A DNA stretch of 64,000 nucleotides from Embiotoca jacksoni (lineage: Eukaryota > Chordata > Actinopteri > Embiotocidae). The stretch spans positions 13,176,724 through 13,240,723 of the forward strand of contig JAKOON010000005.1 of the NCBI GenBank assembly GCA_022577435.1. The letters are read 5' to 3'. The notes beneath the pieces are model-generated. The model saw nothing but the letters and a program-made list of their open reading frames with translations, was not told where the DNA came from and did no database searches. The translations under genes and the position numbers were made by a program. This document shows positions 1 to 13,700 of this stretch, in pieces (the first letter of the stretch is position 1; every line of letters starts with the position of its first letter).

Positions 1-1769
1 GCTGCACGGGACAAGCTGTGCCAATCACTCTGCAATTACTTCTTTTTTTTTTTTTTTTTTGTGCAATCCAGGGGCCTTGTGTGGGCATTCATGGAGGGAT
101 GCAAGGACACGAGCTGCCATGTCTCTCTCAGATTTTCTTGTAATATGGAGCTGACCTGAAACTCATCATGGAAGAAACATATAGTAAATCACCTGGTCGA
201 GGAGAAAACCTGTGACGAATTTAGACCCCTTTTCATGACAGACTCCACACCCATCAGAGAAGAAATTTTACATCAGAGGTTTATTTGTCCCACATTCGAC
301 GTGACATACTACTAAAGCATTCACTGAAGATAATGTGTATCATGACTGAGGTTATCAGAAGATCAGAGGACGGAGTTCACAATCTTGATGATGGGGAAAC
401 AAGCTTTGTCTTCATCCAACTATGTCAGAAAAATTAATCAATACATCAAAAACAAAAAAAAAACGAGGTAGCAGCATTTAACTTTAATCTCCCATTTTAG
501 AAAATGTATGATAAACTATACAGAAAATAATCATGTCTGTGCAAAATGGAATAAAATTTGTTTCACACTGTTACGTTCGAGAAAACTCCTCACTTATATA
601 AAATAATAACTAATTGTATTGATTTTATTCTTTACCTCAGAAACAATATTGAAGAAAAAAATCTCACCAGAAGGTCCCTTATTAACTAATGTATTTAGTT
701 TTTTTTATTCAGTATTTGATTAAAACAATCAATTAGGACAACAGCGTTTTGCCAAAATAACACAATATGATCAAATTGTAATGATACAATTACAAGGAGA
801 GGCAATATGAAATCATGTTTTTTAATTATTTCCTCTATCTACAACGAAGTTCAAATGAGCACTAATATTACAGCACACAGGCCTCTGCTGTTAATCCATG
901 ACAAGAACTCTTAAATTTAATTGTCATTAAAGCGACTGCTTGAGTATTTAGGGACTTTAAGTTTTGTGTGCTCCCACTGTATGCTACAGTGTAATAAAGG
1001 AAGATGCAGGAATTTGTCTATATCCAACCCCGAGCAGTTTCAATAGTGTAATGAGGAGTCAAGTGAGAATGGGAATTATCGTAATGATAACAAAGGTCTA
1101 TGCACCATAGCTTGGGGCTGTATTGTAGGGCATTACCATAAAGATGCGATGTGCTTGTATTGCAGGGTTTTTGTGAGGGAGCAGGCCAAAGCGATAATAA
1201 CTATTAGTAGATGACAGTGCTTTGTGGGATTCCAGCTGTGGAGCCTAAATTTCCATACAGATAGAATGGCTCTGGGTGGATAATATGTGTATGTGGGGGG
1301 AAGGGCTGGGTGACTCCATGGACTCACACATGTACACACATACACACGATCATGGTCTGGAAGCGGCAAATCTCAGAGCTGGACTCAGTGTGGGTGTCCC
1401 CAGTAGGGGGGAGGTGTGAGCCTCCAGTTCGAACACCCTGCAGGTCTCTGTGGAGCGACTGTCCACAGTCCTGAAACAGCCCGCTGTTGCTCTGCTGACA
1501 GCTTTCAAAGTCGGGAAGTGCAAAGTGTGTTTGTGTGTGTTTGTGTGTGTTTGTGTGTGCTTATGTGTGTGCGTGTGAACAGAGAACCAGAGATTTCCAT
1601 CAAGATCACATGCAGGTGAGAGGGTGTGCAACATATTTGTCAGCACCATGTCTAACAAAAAATAAAAGCCCCCTCTCCTAAAAAACAACCCCTGCATTTT
1701 CAAGGTTACGAACTTTCAAAAGCAAACACATCCCAGAAATACACAGTAAATCCAACATGAAGTGGAACC
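1..1769. other. Non-coding, nothing recognised
   Basis: Contains a poly-T run at 43-60 and the TG-rich tract listed separately. No exon or repeat family recognised. Confidence 0.5.
1522..1577 (+). repeat. TG-rich imperfect microsatellite
   Basis: Three GTGTGTGTTT-type units followed by GTGCTTATGTG variants. Confidence 0.8.
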
Positions 1770-1777
1770 GTTTAAAG

Positions 1778-2048
1778 CAGGGGTGTCAAACATACGGCCC
1801 GCGGGCCGGATCCGGCCCGCCAGGGGGTCCAGCTCGGCCCGCCGGATGACTTTGCTCAGTGTGAAAATTACAGAAAGACATAAATTGCATTTCTATGAGA
1901 ATATGGAGGTTTATGAGTACAATTTTTTTAATCGATCCAGTAATTGCTTCAAAAACAGCATAAATGTGACATCTTTACTGGTCTGGCCCACTTGAGATCA
2001 AAGTGGGCAGTATGTGGCCCCTTAACTAAAATGAGTTTGACACCCCTG
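1778..2048 (+). mobile_element. hAT-type MITE, internally deleted copy (271 bp)
   Basis: The ends are inverted repeats (CAGGGGTGTCAAAC and GTTTGACACCCCTG), flanked by identical 8-bp target duplications GTTTAAAG at 1770-1777 and 2049-2056. Near-identical to the copy at 60462-60887 but missing about 150 bp of its interior. Eight-bp duplications and CAGGGG termini point to the hAT superfamily. It has no transposase; the short open frame across it is not a gene. Confidence 0.88.
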
Positions 2049-2056
2049 GTTTAAAG

Positions 2057-5000
2057 GAACAGACCGACATTTAAAACAGAGACTCTCATCAGACCACTAT
2101 GACCTGCAGGGCAATAGTCACATGACCAACAGGTTGGTAGTGAAGGATGGTGAGCTAATCTGAGGGCATGTTTACACTGACTGCATATTTTACGATGTTG
2201 TTTTAAAATGATTTTTTTTACATTACAATAGCAACTATATTTCAGTGTATATTTTATAGGGAAGTTGTTTAATAGCACAAAGGTGCTTGTGAATCCAGTA
2301 AATCACTGAATTGAACACTGAATAGAGTTTGTGGAAGTTGTTTTTCAGACTCTAAAGTGAAAGATTCTTTAGTGAAAATTTAACTGTATAAATGGTCAAA
2401 ATCGGTTGTTGTATCTTTGCTGTAATATTCATTAAGAATTTATATTTTGGAGGGAGAGCAACTTGCTAGTAATTTATTGATTTCTCTTGTGATAACTTTT
2501 ACACCTGACATTCAAATTATAGTGATAAGAGACTGTTTTGTCATCGATAGCCAGAGGTGAAAAAATAAAAATAACTTTTTTCACTCTGCTTTACATTTTT
2601 TTATTTTTTTTACACGCGTCTTCACGTATTAGCGACAAGTTGGCGAGTCATCCGAAAAACAGCCTATTTATCGGTGGACCTTCACCTTGCAGCTGTCTAA
2701 TGAGTAATCTAGCTCTTTACGATCTTTATGCGAAGCTAAAATAACTGGCTGTAGTTTCATATCTGAAGGACAGACATGGAAGCGGAACTTGAAATAAGAA
2801 AGCAAATGTGCGTATTTCCCAAAATGACAAACTATTCCTTTAAGGGTCAAAACTGGAATTGGTTTTACAAAGTAATTAATTCAAGTTGAGCAGCAGCTTG
2901 CGAGAGTTTGTTTTATTATGACCCAGAAAGGACATGCAGATGTGAGGAATCAGGGCTCAGAGACAGAAAAAGATGTGCTTTTGGAAGGTAACTGTGATGA
3001 ATTATCTATGCGAGGAGGTGAGGTTAATAATAGCAATGCATGTGGTGGTGGAAAACTTAAGTCTGCTGTCTCTTGTGTTCTACTTAGTGCGCTGGTGTAA
3101 ATAAGTACACAAACATCTGTAAACAATGGTGCATGTTTTCTATCAAACAAACACAGCTGTTTTAAAGTGGGCCCCGGAGATGGAGCAGGTAAGAGGGCCG
3201 GGATCTGGGGACTGAGCAGCTTTTTTTGGTTGACTTCCAATGCCAGACATGCTGTGTGCGTTTATGTAAGGGCGAGGCTAGCAGGGAGGAGACAAAGATA
3301 GTGAGAGCAGAGAGCGTGAGGACACCAATCACCCTGTAATTATCCCCCTGGTGTGTGAACTGCCCAACTCTCTGTCCTTGATAGATTCACCTGACCCAAT
3401 AACACAACACACAGCCACAGCGGACTGCAGGCACAACAAAGACAACACCATATATCAGCCAGGGATCAGCAATGAGACAATGACCTAACATGTGGGAGCT
3501 GTGGTGAAATTAAAGAACTGAAAGACTGAACCAACCCTGTTACAGCTTTCCATTAAAAGCCTGGGAGCTGCTTGACAAACGGCAAACGTGAAGTAATGCA
3601 AGATTCAATTTCATTTGATATTAAAGAAACACCCCTTGGCATCTCTCTCATGCTCTTTCCCTCTGCTGCTCACGTCACTCTGTTACCTTAGAATGATGCA
3701 TTAAGCTATTTAAATTAACAGTGGAATGACTTATTCTAATATGGCCGTCCCAAAGAGAGCCTGGGATGCCTGCTGGAGTGGGACATCAGCACCACCTTGA
3801 AACCTCAGGCTGGGCAGTGATGCATATCGTTTCTTCCAAAGAGCCCAAACAATCTGGCCGGTACTCCATCCAAAAGACAAACATTCATACAGACATTATG
3901 ATGTGGCGAGGGTGAATAACACCACTGAGCCTGTCATTACTGGACGACATCATCTCCCCAAGCTGGGTAAATACACGTAGTTTCTGAGGCGGAACAGAGA
4001 GAAAAAGAATCAGTAAATACACCAAAGTCCTATAAAGGAAATGACTTCTTTTGGAGTTCGAGGCAGCAAACCAGTCGCCGTGATCTTTATGAACTTCAGC
4101 AGCAGCGTGTAAAATATCACATTACCACCTCTCATCCCATCTATGTCTGATATAAAGACGTCTAAATCATTCATACTAAGGCCATGGTCAGCTGAATACA
4201 AATGAGGAAACAGTGGGTGCTTCGTCTGTCCCTGGGGGGGTGTACAGAAATAGATCTGAGAAAAGCACAGTTTGATTGATGCTGCTACACTCTGAATAAT
4301 GATCGGTTCAGAGGTCAAACTACTTCAGTGGCATGCATTATATCATTAATTACAGACATCAATAAACAAAAGGACACTGTCCATATGTTTTAAGTGCGCT
4401 TATACCTCCTCTTTTCCCCACTGGATCATTTCACAATCGGTAACTGTTACACTGACCTTAAAATGCAGAAAAAGACATCTATCGGTTATTGATTGCATTC
4501 TGTGAATATCACAGTAGAAAACTGTGGCGTAGTAATTACACGTGATGAGAGAAGCACATTTTGATCTCACAGTTACATATGCAATTAAAATATTATTCAT
4601 TACCTCTTAAATAAAAGCTTGGTTCTGAAATCCCATTAAATTTAGGATAATTGTGTGTGTTTAATTATAAGCTGTGGCGGGAAGGAAGGAAGTTTCGGAG
4701 AAAGTAACAGAATGTGCTGTGACCTAGATAGCAGAGGAGACATTTTGTTTTAAAAGTGACCTTGCTGTGAAACCTCAGCTCAGAATAGCTCAGATTTTCC
4801 ACATTCTCCGAGTGCACAGACCTATTGCTTCTTCAGTTCTGGTTAAACAGAGCTTCAGCAGGGAATGGGGCCATCAAATCCTCAATTATTGCTGATACAA
4901 ATCTGAATGGATGAATCTCCACTTTAACACTGGCTACAGCTACAGAGACTGTTTGTTGCAGTTGGATGTGCTGCTGGATTGTTTTATAAGAGCGGAAGAA

Positions 5001-5194
5001 AAACTACAGATTTTCAGTGGTGGAGCAGATATACCCAAGAACTGTACAATTGAGAGATAATTGTACTTCCCCCGTAAGCTACTTCCGCTTTCCTTCACAT
5101 GGAGTTGTTCTCACTTCCCTACATTTATGTGACAGCTACGGCTACTAGCTATTTTGGAGATGAAGGAAACAATTCAACATTTTGAGATGGCATA
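2057..5194. other. Non-coding between fish repeats
   Basis: Apart from the repeat at 2713, I see AT-rich unique sequence with no exon. Around 3640-3960 it is compositionally complex and may hold conserved non-coding DNA. Confidence 0.45.
2713..2843 (+). repeat. Teleost 'CTGGCTGTAGCTTCATAT' repeat, copy 1
   Basis: Contains CTTTATGCGAAGCTAA, ACTGGCTGTAGTTTCATAT, GGACAGACATG, AGAAAGCAAAT and the typical end CGTATTTCCCAAAATG...CAAACTATTCCTTTAA. I recognise it from many percomorph introns; no function is known. Confidence 0.7.
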
Positions 5195-5310
5195 TTCATT
5201 AAATAAGTGAGCTTTAGAGGTGCTGTTAGACCAACAAGGCCAGGCTATTTCCAGGCTTTATGCTAAGCTAAGCGGTTGCTGGCTGTAGCTTTATATTTGA
5301 AGGAGACCAG
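5195..5310 (+). repeat. Teleost 'CTGGCTGTAGCTTCATAT' repeat, copy 2
   Basis: Contains AAGTGAGCTTTAGAGGTGCTG, GCCAGGCTATTTCCAGG, CTTTATGCTAAGCTAAGCGG and CTGGCTGTAGCTTTATAT, in the same orientation as copy 1. It overlaps different parts of the family, sharing only the CTGGCTGTAG stretch with copy 1. Confidence 0.7.
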
Positions 5311-5394
5311 GTTTTGTATTTTTATTCTTCACTTGAGTAGCTTTGCATGATTTACAGTTCCCAAAAAAAAAACCCAATCCATAACTTTTTATAG

Positions 5395-5760
5395 TGGACT
5401 TTATGCAGCCTGTCAGTTTATCCTCTGTCTGAAGCAGTTTGAGCTCCTGTCTCTTTAAGGTTCCCCTTCCTAAAAGCCCACTCTCCTCTGATCGGCCAGC
5501 TTCCACGAACCCAGTGCTTATGACCCCTGTCTCATTCGCTAAAACTCTAAACCTACTAACCAACATAGTTTCTCATTCTTTATTGGAAATGGCAATTTCT
5601 CAAATCCATCCGAAACATGTTCAAGCCCGGATCTGATCAAGAATATCAGAGTAACAGTGTGAACATCCGCAGCAACAAAGATTACCTGTTTGGTGAATAT
5701 CACACTTATTACTTGCTATTTCTGTGACATATTGGTGGATTTAGTCCTTTAAACACAAAC
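5395..5760 (+). repeat. Possible fish MITE fragment
   Basis: The stretch with AGCAGTTTGAGCTCCTGTCT, CTTTAAGGTTCCCCTTCC and CTCCTCTGATCGGCCAG resembles a repeat I have seen in teleosts. No clear terminal repeats or target duplication seen. Confidence 0.3.
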
Positions 5761-8700
5761 TATATATAAAATGTGTTCTATATATGCTTCTGGTTGGTAA
5801 ATGTGGGAAATGCACTTTGTAGTTTTGTGCTTTTGGTTTGGTAGACAGACTCCATGCTTTATCTGTGCCTGGAGCCGATGACCATTTAAAGTAATTATTG
5901 ACGAGCTGACGTCATCTCATTAAGAACTGGACAGTTCCGAGCAGTCTTACAGCTGAGCTCTTTTCTCAAAGTAATTACTTATACATACATTTACTGCATT
6001 ATTTGAAACTTTGGCCACATTTAATATGAACATCCAACATTGGAACATTTTGTAGCTTAGCCTATGTATGACATTAAAATACACAAAAGTGATATCAATC
6101 TTTTATAACTCTTAGTGAGAACGCAAATAAGCCTATTTCTCAAAAAGTACATTTTATAATACAAAACCATTATCACTTTATAAAATATGATGCATTATTA
6201 AAGATTAAACTCTCTGAGGTCTAGAAAATAATGTACTTTCATCCAACTATAGCAAAGTATGTCAATAATTAAAATATGTGCTGCATATTAAGGATGTTGA
6301 CCTCTTCAAATTAGGTATACAATATTTGCTGATTATAAGGTTACTTAAATAAAAATAATGAAAAAAAATTGCCTACTTTAACTTGAAATGGAGTATATTA
6401 AATTGTAGTATTGCTATAGTTTTTAATGCCTCTTCTACCACTGCATTTAAAAAAAAAAATTCTATGGCAGTTTTTTTTTCCACTGACTTTGTGTGGCCCG
6501 TTTATAAGTTGATGCGTAGGCTGTCTGCTGCTCTGGCCCAGCATCCCCTGCTGGCTCCCTCAGAGCAGCTTGGCTCGGGCCGGTGGCTTCAACCTGCAGG
6601 CAGCCATGGGACAGCCCAAGCGGAGCTGTCTGCCACTCCTGTGCTTCATTAGGAAACAAAATATAAGGTTTCCACTCCATTAGGAATGACTTTAGGAGTG
6701 AAAGCACATAAGACGCCGACTCACCTCATCAACAATGCATTGCAATAACGGCTGAGGATGAATGAGAGTGAGCAGAGAGGGGAGAGAGAAAACAGCATTA
6801 GCCTGTATACAATGCCTTTACAGCAGAGTGGGAAGGAAAAAAAAATCATTAATGCAATAAAATGTGGTCAGATTAATCAAATGCCTCAAACTCTTATGAA
6901 AATATTACAGGGAGAGAATTTTCTATTACATCTAATGGTATCTAATCTAATACTGGCAGTTAAGGGCTTGGGCATCTATTTATTGTGAAACACAATTTAG
7001 GAAGTTTAAAGGGAGGCAGTGAAGCATGCATGCAACATAGCCGTCAGGAACACAGGCAGAGATCTTTTGCTGCTATTTTCTTTCCTCCAACTCATAAAAG
7101 CTTACCATTAAAGGCTGCAGGTCGCTTGGAGTTTGGGGGGAAGAATACACAGAGGGAAGCCGCAATATGTAATTAGCGTGTCATAATCAAAATGACCCAC
7201 TCGGACACTTTATGATCAGCAAGACAAAATTACTGCACCACTGGTGGCAATCTGTGGCCATGTGTTAACACCATTAACATAATGAAAATACAAAAATGTT
7301 AATAGGCCGCCTCTTCATACGGACGAGGAGCTGAGGCACAATGTTAATTTCACCGTGGCTTTTCCCTAACCTGGAGGTTGTTGGGAAACGCTAAGGAACA
7401 TACAATGTTTTTGTAAATGGCTCGGTAGAAGAGGAAAAAAAAACTGTTCTTGTGACTTAAAACAATCTGTGAAAAGTATCATTCCCCTGCTGCACATCTC
7501 CAGTGAGAGACTCTACTGTATATGGAAGCTCTCATTTTCAATTAAAATCTCATTTACTTGGAAGTTGAAATGAAATCAAGTTGTGAATTAGTACATGAAT
7601 TTACATACTGGGATGGCTGCCAGTGTGCAGGGAGACTAATTTACCTTAAAGATGGATTTTTCGAAAAGGGATTTCAGTGATGGCATGAGAGCAATGATGC
7701 ATACGTGAGATCTGAGAAAACATTTACCAACATTCAGCTGCAATGAAAAACTGGATTGTAAGATAGAGCTAGAGAGGAAAAACAAATTTGGTCTCGACTG
7801 ATACACAGTAGAGAGCTTGTCTTACAGGGAAAAAGAGTTCTTATGAAGTTTTACCAAGAAAAAAAAAATGCTACAAACTTCTGAAACCTTCACATTTGAG
7901 GATTGTTTGTTACTGTTAAAGGCTACATCCAAATAGATCACTTAAAAACAAAAAAGACATGTTGAAACTACTTGTACTTAATTATGGTTTTAAAGATATG
8001 TATGTTTGTCAAGATATGACAAGTGACAAAGAGGCAGCTCCTCATCATCTGGTGAGGACAAAAGACAGCAGTCACAAACCATTCCTGCCACTCCTCATCA
8101 ATAAGAAAGCTAACATCCATGGAAGTGCTTGTCCTTGTAATTTGTTAAGTTTTGAAGACACCCACCAACATCTCGCTACACTTGATGGTCTTCCACCCAG
8201 ATTACACTCCTTCAATCAGCCATCCACTCGGCCTCGGATTGTCCACATTAAATTACTTGCTCATTTCGCAAGGCCTTCTCTGACAAAGCGCCGCAGCTGT
8301 TATTGATTCATTCTTTCAATTAAATAAAGCTTTGCTCTCTCCACTCCTTGTAAATACCTAGAGACCCCCTATCCAACACAATATCCATTCTTCTTACACT
8401 GCTAACATTATCAGTCTGCACGCAAAATTAATTCCCCCACTATTGCTGAAATAACTATAATTGCAAACTACATTGAGAGAGAAATTGGAAAGGGGTTTTA
8501 ATATACATTTCCAGGTGTATTCTCCATTTGTTCAAGTCAATAACATTTTTCATTAACATTTGTAATAAAAAAAAAGCAAGTTCTGTCCCCTGCTCATTTC
8601 CTTTTTAATTCAGAGATGAATTCACAACACTCCCTCCAAACTGCTTTGAGCTCCACTTTTTCATTTAATTTGGTTTAAGACATCCAAATGAGATTAATGT

Positions 8701-10293
8701 TGGCTATCAACTATAAAACATTTTAATTTACATATTTATCAGTTGAATGAGCCATGACTCACAATAGGTAAGATGTATTAACATGATTGCATGTTGATGC
8801 AACACTTTAATATAATAGAAAATCAATATGTGGATGAAAATAGAGCTCGTTTTGTCATTTTAGATATTTATTGAGTTATTTCTTTGATAGACTTAAGTAT
8901 TTTGCGAGGATTCCTTGAAAATTCCATTTGCTACCTCTGAAACATCACACTGTTATGTGAACAGCTGTATTCTTTTGAAGAGAGATAAAGAAAAAGCAGA
9001 GAGACAGTCAGTGTGCAAGGACATACAGGTTTCTTCAGACACGCCAAAAAGAAAAAGAGAGAAGAAGAAGAGAGAGAGAGACCCCCGATCTCTCCCCTCA
9101 GCCTTCATTGTTATCCCACTGACTATCCAGCAGGTGGGCTGAAATCAGTGTGGATCGGCCTCAGCTGTACTGAGGTCAGCTCTCCGCTCGTCTGTGCCGG
9201 AATTATGGGCTAGCCTTTCGCCCATGGCTCACAGATTTAGCTGTGACCCTGAACACGGCCTCCCCCAGAGGCTGACAAATTTTATCTCCACATTTTTCCA
9301 ACTTTGCTCAGAAAACTAACCCGACTCGCCAACCCACAGCCAATCCAGATCCACAAGTAGCTTCCCCTAACCTCACATCTCATCTCAGACATAATGGGAA
9401 AATCAGACCTCTGTGAACAGGAACCCTTTAAGATTCATGGAAAATGAGGGCATGTGCAGGAATGAGGAGGGACAGCGAGAGCTCACAGCGTTTACTGCAG
9501 TAAATTAGTACAAGGACTCAAAGAATTATCAAATAGTAGCCAACAAATTGTCACCTCATTTAGAAAAAGATGTCTAACATTTTTCTAAAATAATTAAAAA
9601 ATAATTCTGTAATAAACAATATAAAATCCTATTAACTTTGATTATAATTTAGCAATTTTCTTTTTTTGCCTTTAAAAACATGTTTTAAAATTTAAATAAA
9701 TTTGAAAAAAAAAGTTGTGAGAAGTTTTCTTATTTTCAGAATTATATAGCTTATCAATGTCTTAAATCTTACATTAGATAACCTGTTTGATAAATTACCA
9801 AAACACAAAAAACAGAGAATATGTCTAGACAATACAGGGACAGTATATCTCCTGACACACAAGGTTTTGATGTAATTAAAGATAAAGTGAAAACTACAAT
9901 ACAGTTATATTAGAAATATGCATATCCATTTGTGGTGAAAATTTCATCTGTAAGATAATCATTATGACAAGTATATTGAGAGTCTTCACACCTGTCCTCC
10001 CTCCACAATGTTTAAAAAGTCCTACGCAAAGACAAGGAAGAAGGGAAAAAAATTAGCTAACACAAGAGACCTAATAAATCAGAAAGCTCTTTGCTAGCGG
10101 CTGCATGCACATTAGACCACATCTTCAAGATTTTCAGAGCAAACCGTGGAGCAAAACTCCATTACCTCCTGACACAAAATGCAAATGAATCACAACATGG
10201 GGTGGGAAGGAATTAAAGACCCTTCTCTAATCAATGACAAACCAGGATGAAACCCTCTCTTCCATGCCTCTGCCATAGGCAAACTTCAAGTCC

Positions 10294-10299
<6 letters not shown>
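5761..10299. other. Non-coding, AT-rich
   Basis: No exon recognised. It includes one conserved-looking block (8030-8480) and a GA-rich run near 9050-9081. Confidence 0.45.
8030..8480. promoter_or_regulatory. Conserved-looking non-coding block
   Basis: Compositionally complex and free of repeats, with homeodomain TAAT cores and CAGCTG next to TTATTGATTC. No plausible exon. Called by sequence texture alone. Confidence 0.25.

Positions 10300-10327
<28 letters not shown>
10300..10327 (+). repeat. (AC)14 microsatellite
   Basis: A pure AC run of 28 bp. Confidence 0.95.
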
Positions 10328-10331
<4 letters not shown>

Positions 10332-10579
10332 AGTGTGCACATATGCGTGCACATACACAAAGATAGACTCATATGCACACGTTTGGCATGATCTCTCTGG
10401 CTATTTTCCAGCTTGACTCTTCCAAACTGGTAGTGGGGACGTGAGTCGACGTGATCTTGTCTGCCGCCATTATCATCTTATGTTTCACTGTATTTCACAA
10501 ATAGAATCAGATTTTGTCAGGTGGATGGTGCCGAACTCAGGCTGTGAGGTGAAGGGAAGAGCTGTCTCTGTTCGGTTGT

Positions 10580-10602
10580 GCTCTGCTCTGCTCTGCTCTG
10601 CT
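10580..10602 (+). repeat. (CTCTG)4 short tandem repeat
   Basis: Four and a half CTCTG units inside a GC-richer block. Confidence 0.8.
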
Positions 10603-13489
10603 CAGACAGATGCACGGGCCTGTGTAAATGACAGGCTGAGCCCGAGGATGTCTGCTGCCTGCCGCACGGCCTGCTACAGCCTGCAGGTGAAGTGTCTGTG
10701 GCGCCATATGGAGCAGGGAAAATTAACAACGAGAGGAAATTCTCCACAACAGCGGGAGGTCTTGCTAGTCTCTCCTCCAAACAAAATTTAGAGACGTAGA
10801 GAAACAAGAGAGGGGGAGTGATAAAATTAATGGGGTTCAACATTTTAACACAACACCGACGGCAATGTTTGCACAGAAAAACAAGAATTCCCTTTACAGT
10901 TTAGTCACATTGCACTCCTGCTTTATAAATCAGTGCCTGGCCTAAGTAGTTTGACCTGTTCTATAAATGTACATTAACCCTGCTGGTGCTCCCTCCCAGG
11001 TTCTAGCGTACTCCACAAGCCCAGCACAGTGGCTGTTAGTGCAGGTGAGCTGCCTCCATCCCTGGTGGCTCCTTACGCTTGCTGCCATCATAGCAGAGGT
11101 GCCCCCCGTGGAGCCTCTCTTGGTTTGGGTCATTGATTACAAAGAGCCTCCTGGTTTTGTCTGACAGATGTGAATCCATGCTATTTAATTTGGAGAGCTA
11201 CCCTCAAAGGGACCACCATTAGCTATCCAATCTGACCACAAATAGTGTTCCATTAAGCAGAGAGTTTGAGAAGCTCTGGTGGTGTGTCTCCTGACAGCAT
11301 GGAGGACGCCTTGGCATATTACACTGAATGTTAAATGCTTGATTGTTCAAACAAAAGGGAGATCTTACTTTAAAGAACGTCTTTGTTTTAGAGATACATA
11401 AAGAGTCCCCTCAGCGGGATTCTTCAGGCATATTAGAGCTGAAACTGTCCTTGTTTAGTGTCTAAAGAGGGTGGGGTTGGTAGTTAAAATGTTAATAAGT
11501 GCAATTCAGTTTTAATTTAACAGCCTTCTGCATTCCTAATTACTCCACTAGCTGTGAATAAATGAGGAAGAGAGCTCATCTCTTGCCCTCTGCTTTCAAC
11601 ACAAAAACACATTCCTACCATTTCCTATATGGAGCTAAAGAGGACTGTGAGGAAAGTGATCTCAACTTGTCCTCTCTTCATGAACAAAGCACCATGGCTC
11701 AGTTAGAGATTCTGGCTATTATTTTCTCAGTAGGCAGAGGCCTTCAAAGCTTTGCGAGAGCTTTTACTGATTGCGTTGATAAAGTAACAAGACAAGTGTG
11801 AAAAGTGCAAGAAAGTAAAACAGATGAGAGAAAATAAAGTGAATGTGATCGTGAAATGCTCTTTCTGAAACATTCAACAATAGGTGTATGCCTCTCTGTG
11901 CAGCCATGGAATAGAAGTGTGCATAAATTACTTTATGTAATCATACAATGTAGATTAGCATGATAATGGTGAGTGTTAATAGATGCCAGGAAGGAGGGAG
12001 TGACAGCACTTTGAAATGAGACATGCTTGGGGCAGCGGGCTCACACACAGCATTGGGGAATAGCCAGTGAGGCTCTCGTGCCATTACGACAAATGTGAGT
12101 GACGGGGAAGAAAGCCACATCAAGCTAGCTGCCTGAAGGCTGCTACAATATTTCCACAAGTCTATAGGCTCCCGGTCTCATGGGGAGCTCTATTAATTGT
12201 GAGCAAAATGGTCCACCATTAGATCTAAAGCTTTTAGAGACCAGAGGACATCTTACCCAGCCACCAGGGCCAGATTCAAAAGCTTGCAGAAATAATGCCA
12301 TCCTAGATCAGCCAAAATATCACAGATATTTTTTAAATATTTTTCCAAGGCTGGGATTAAACCTCTGCTGAAGATATTTTTAGTGGCTGCTTCCTCTGAA
12401 TTTAGTTTTAGTCTAGAGATATAATTCAAAGTGAGAGAAGTGAATCGGATAAGAGTAATAAAAGTGAAGAGAATATGATCAAAACAGCCATCAGTGAGAT
12501 GTAAGTAAGCAGATCAGGTGGACCACATGTCTAATCTCCTCGTGGAAAGCCAAGGCGAAGGTCAACCAGCATGATGACAGGGCTTTGAAGAAAGCTCTGC
12601 AGTCTCCCCAAAACCTTCATTTCAAACAACATAGTAGCCATTAGTTAATCAGACCAAATATAGCCCCCTATGGAGAAAAGAAAGAGGGGTAACAAGAAGA
12701 TGGAGAGATAAGAATAGGTCAAGGGCACTTATTTGAAAAGCCCCCCTTGAACGCAGTTGGCACATTCAACAAAAATAACAAGTCTTACTTCCTTTCATCC
12801 TCCAAAGCCCCGACAGATCACAGAGCACGGTGGGGGTGCAAGGTGGAAACATAAGGACCTATAGATTTACAGACCAAGCGGGTGTGACCACTCCTGTGAA
12901 GTAATCCAAATCAGAATGGCTTTAAGACAACAGCAATTTGATCAACTCTGATCCGGCTTATCCACAGGCCGCCCAGATTTGTACCCATGCATGGCGAGCT
13001 AGAGCAGGACTTAAAGCCCTTCTCCGTGGGGTCTTAATGCAACATTAGGAAGTGACAATATATGACATCCTTGTAAAGGTTAATAGATTGCTCTGACAGT
13101 TTTGTCAATAACTGATGCAGCCAAGAGACAATTGCCATGGCAACTACCAAAATAAGGTTCACAACACCACTGAAAACTACACAAACCCTTGATGTGAGAT
13201 ATTGAGAGTCAACACAGTTTATCATGTTTAGCATGTTCTTAGACATGCCCGAGTGTATTGCCATTTTCCTTACTGACCTTTAACACATGCACATTCCTTG
13301 CTAGGACAATGGTCACAGCCTCCTGAGTCCGGGACTATAGAAAATGGGGCTCGTGCTCAGGGAGCCTCCACTGCTGACCTTCTGACAGCCAGGGCTGAGG
13401 AGAAAGCTACATTCAGATCTACATTCAGATCTGGGGGTCAACACCACCACATAAGCACTCCGTGGAGAGCATGACTGAAAATTAATTAA

Positions 13490-13700
13490 AAACGTTAGTG
13501 TGCAGTGAATGACGGGCCGCTTTTGTTGGTAGTCTGCATTGACGGAGGAGGGAGGACGGTCCCGTGTCCCTGGTGCTGCAGAGCCCCTGGTGGCCTCAAC
13601 CATTGTCTCGCTGCCAAGCTCTTGTCTTATCAGCGGCAGCATATCAATGAAGCTGCTGTCTTGTTTGTGCAAATGGTAATTACAACATCCATATTTCTGT
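13490..13700. promoter_or_regulatory. Conserved-looking non-coding block
   Basis: GC-richer stretch between TAATTA-containing flanks (GAAAATTAATTAAAAACG and AAATGGTAATTACAAC). No coding match. A 12-bp tandem duplication ACATTCAGATCT lies just before it at 13409-13432. Confidence 0.25.

Noticed and set aside
1762..1995. Open frame whose product nearly repeats one at 60682-60912
   Set aside because: Both lie inside copies of the same MITE; the similarity is that of the repeat, and neither has gene structure. Not a duplicated gene.
13409..13432. Two adjacent copies of ACATTCAGATCT
   Set aside because: A single 12-bp tandem duplication with no other copies; no array or site type suggested.
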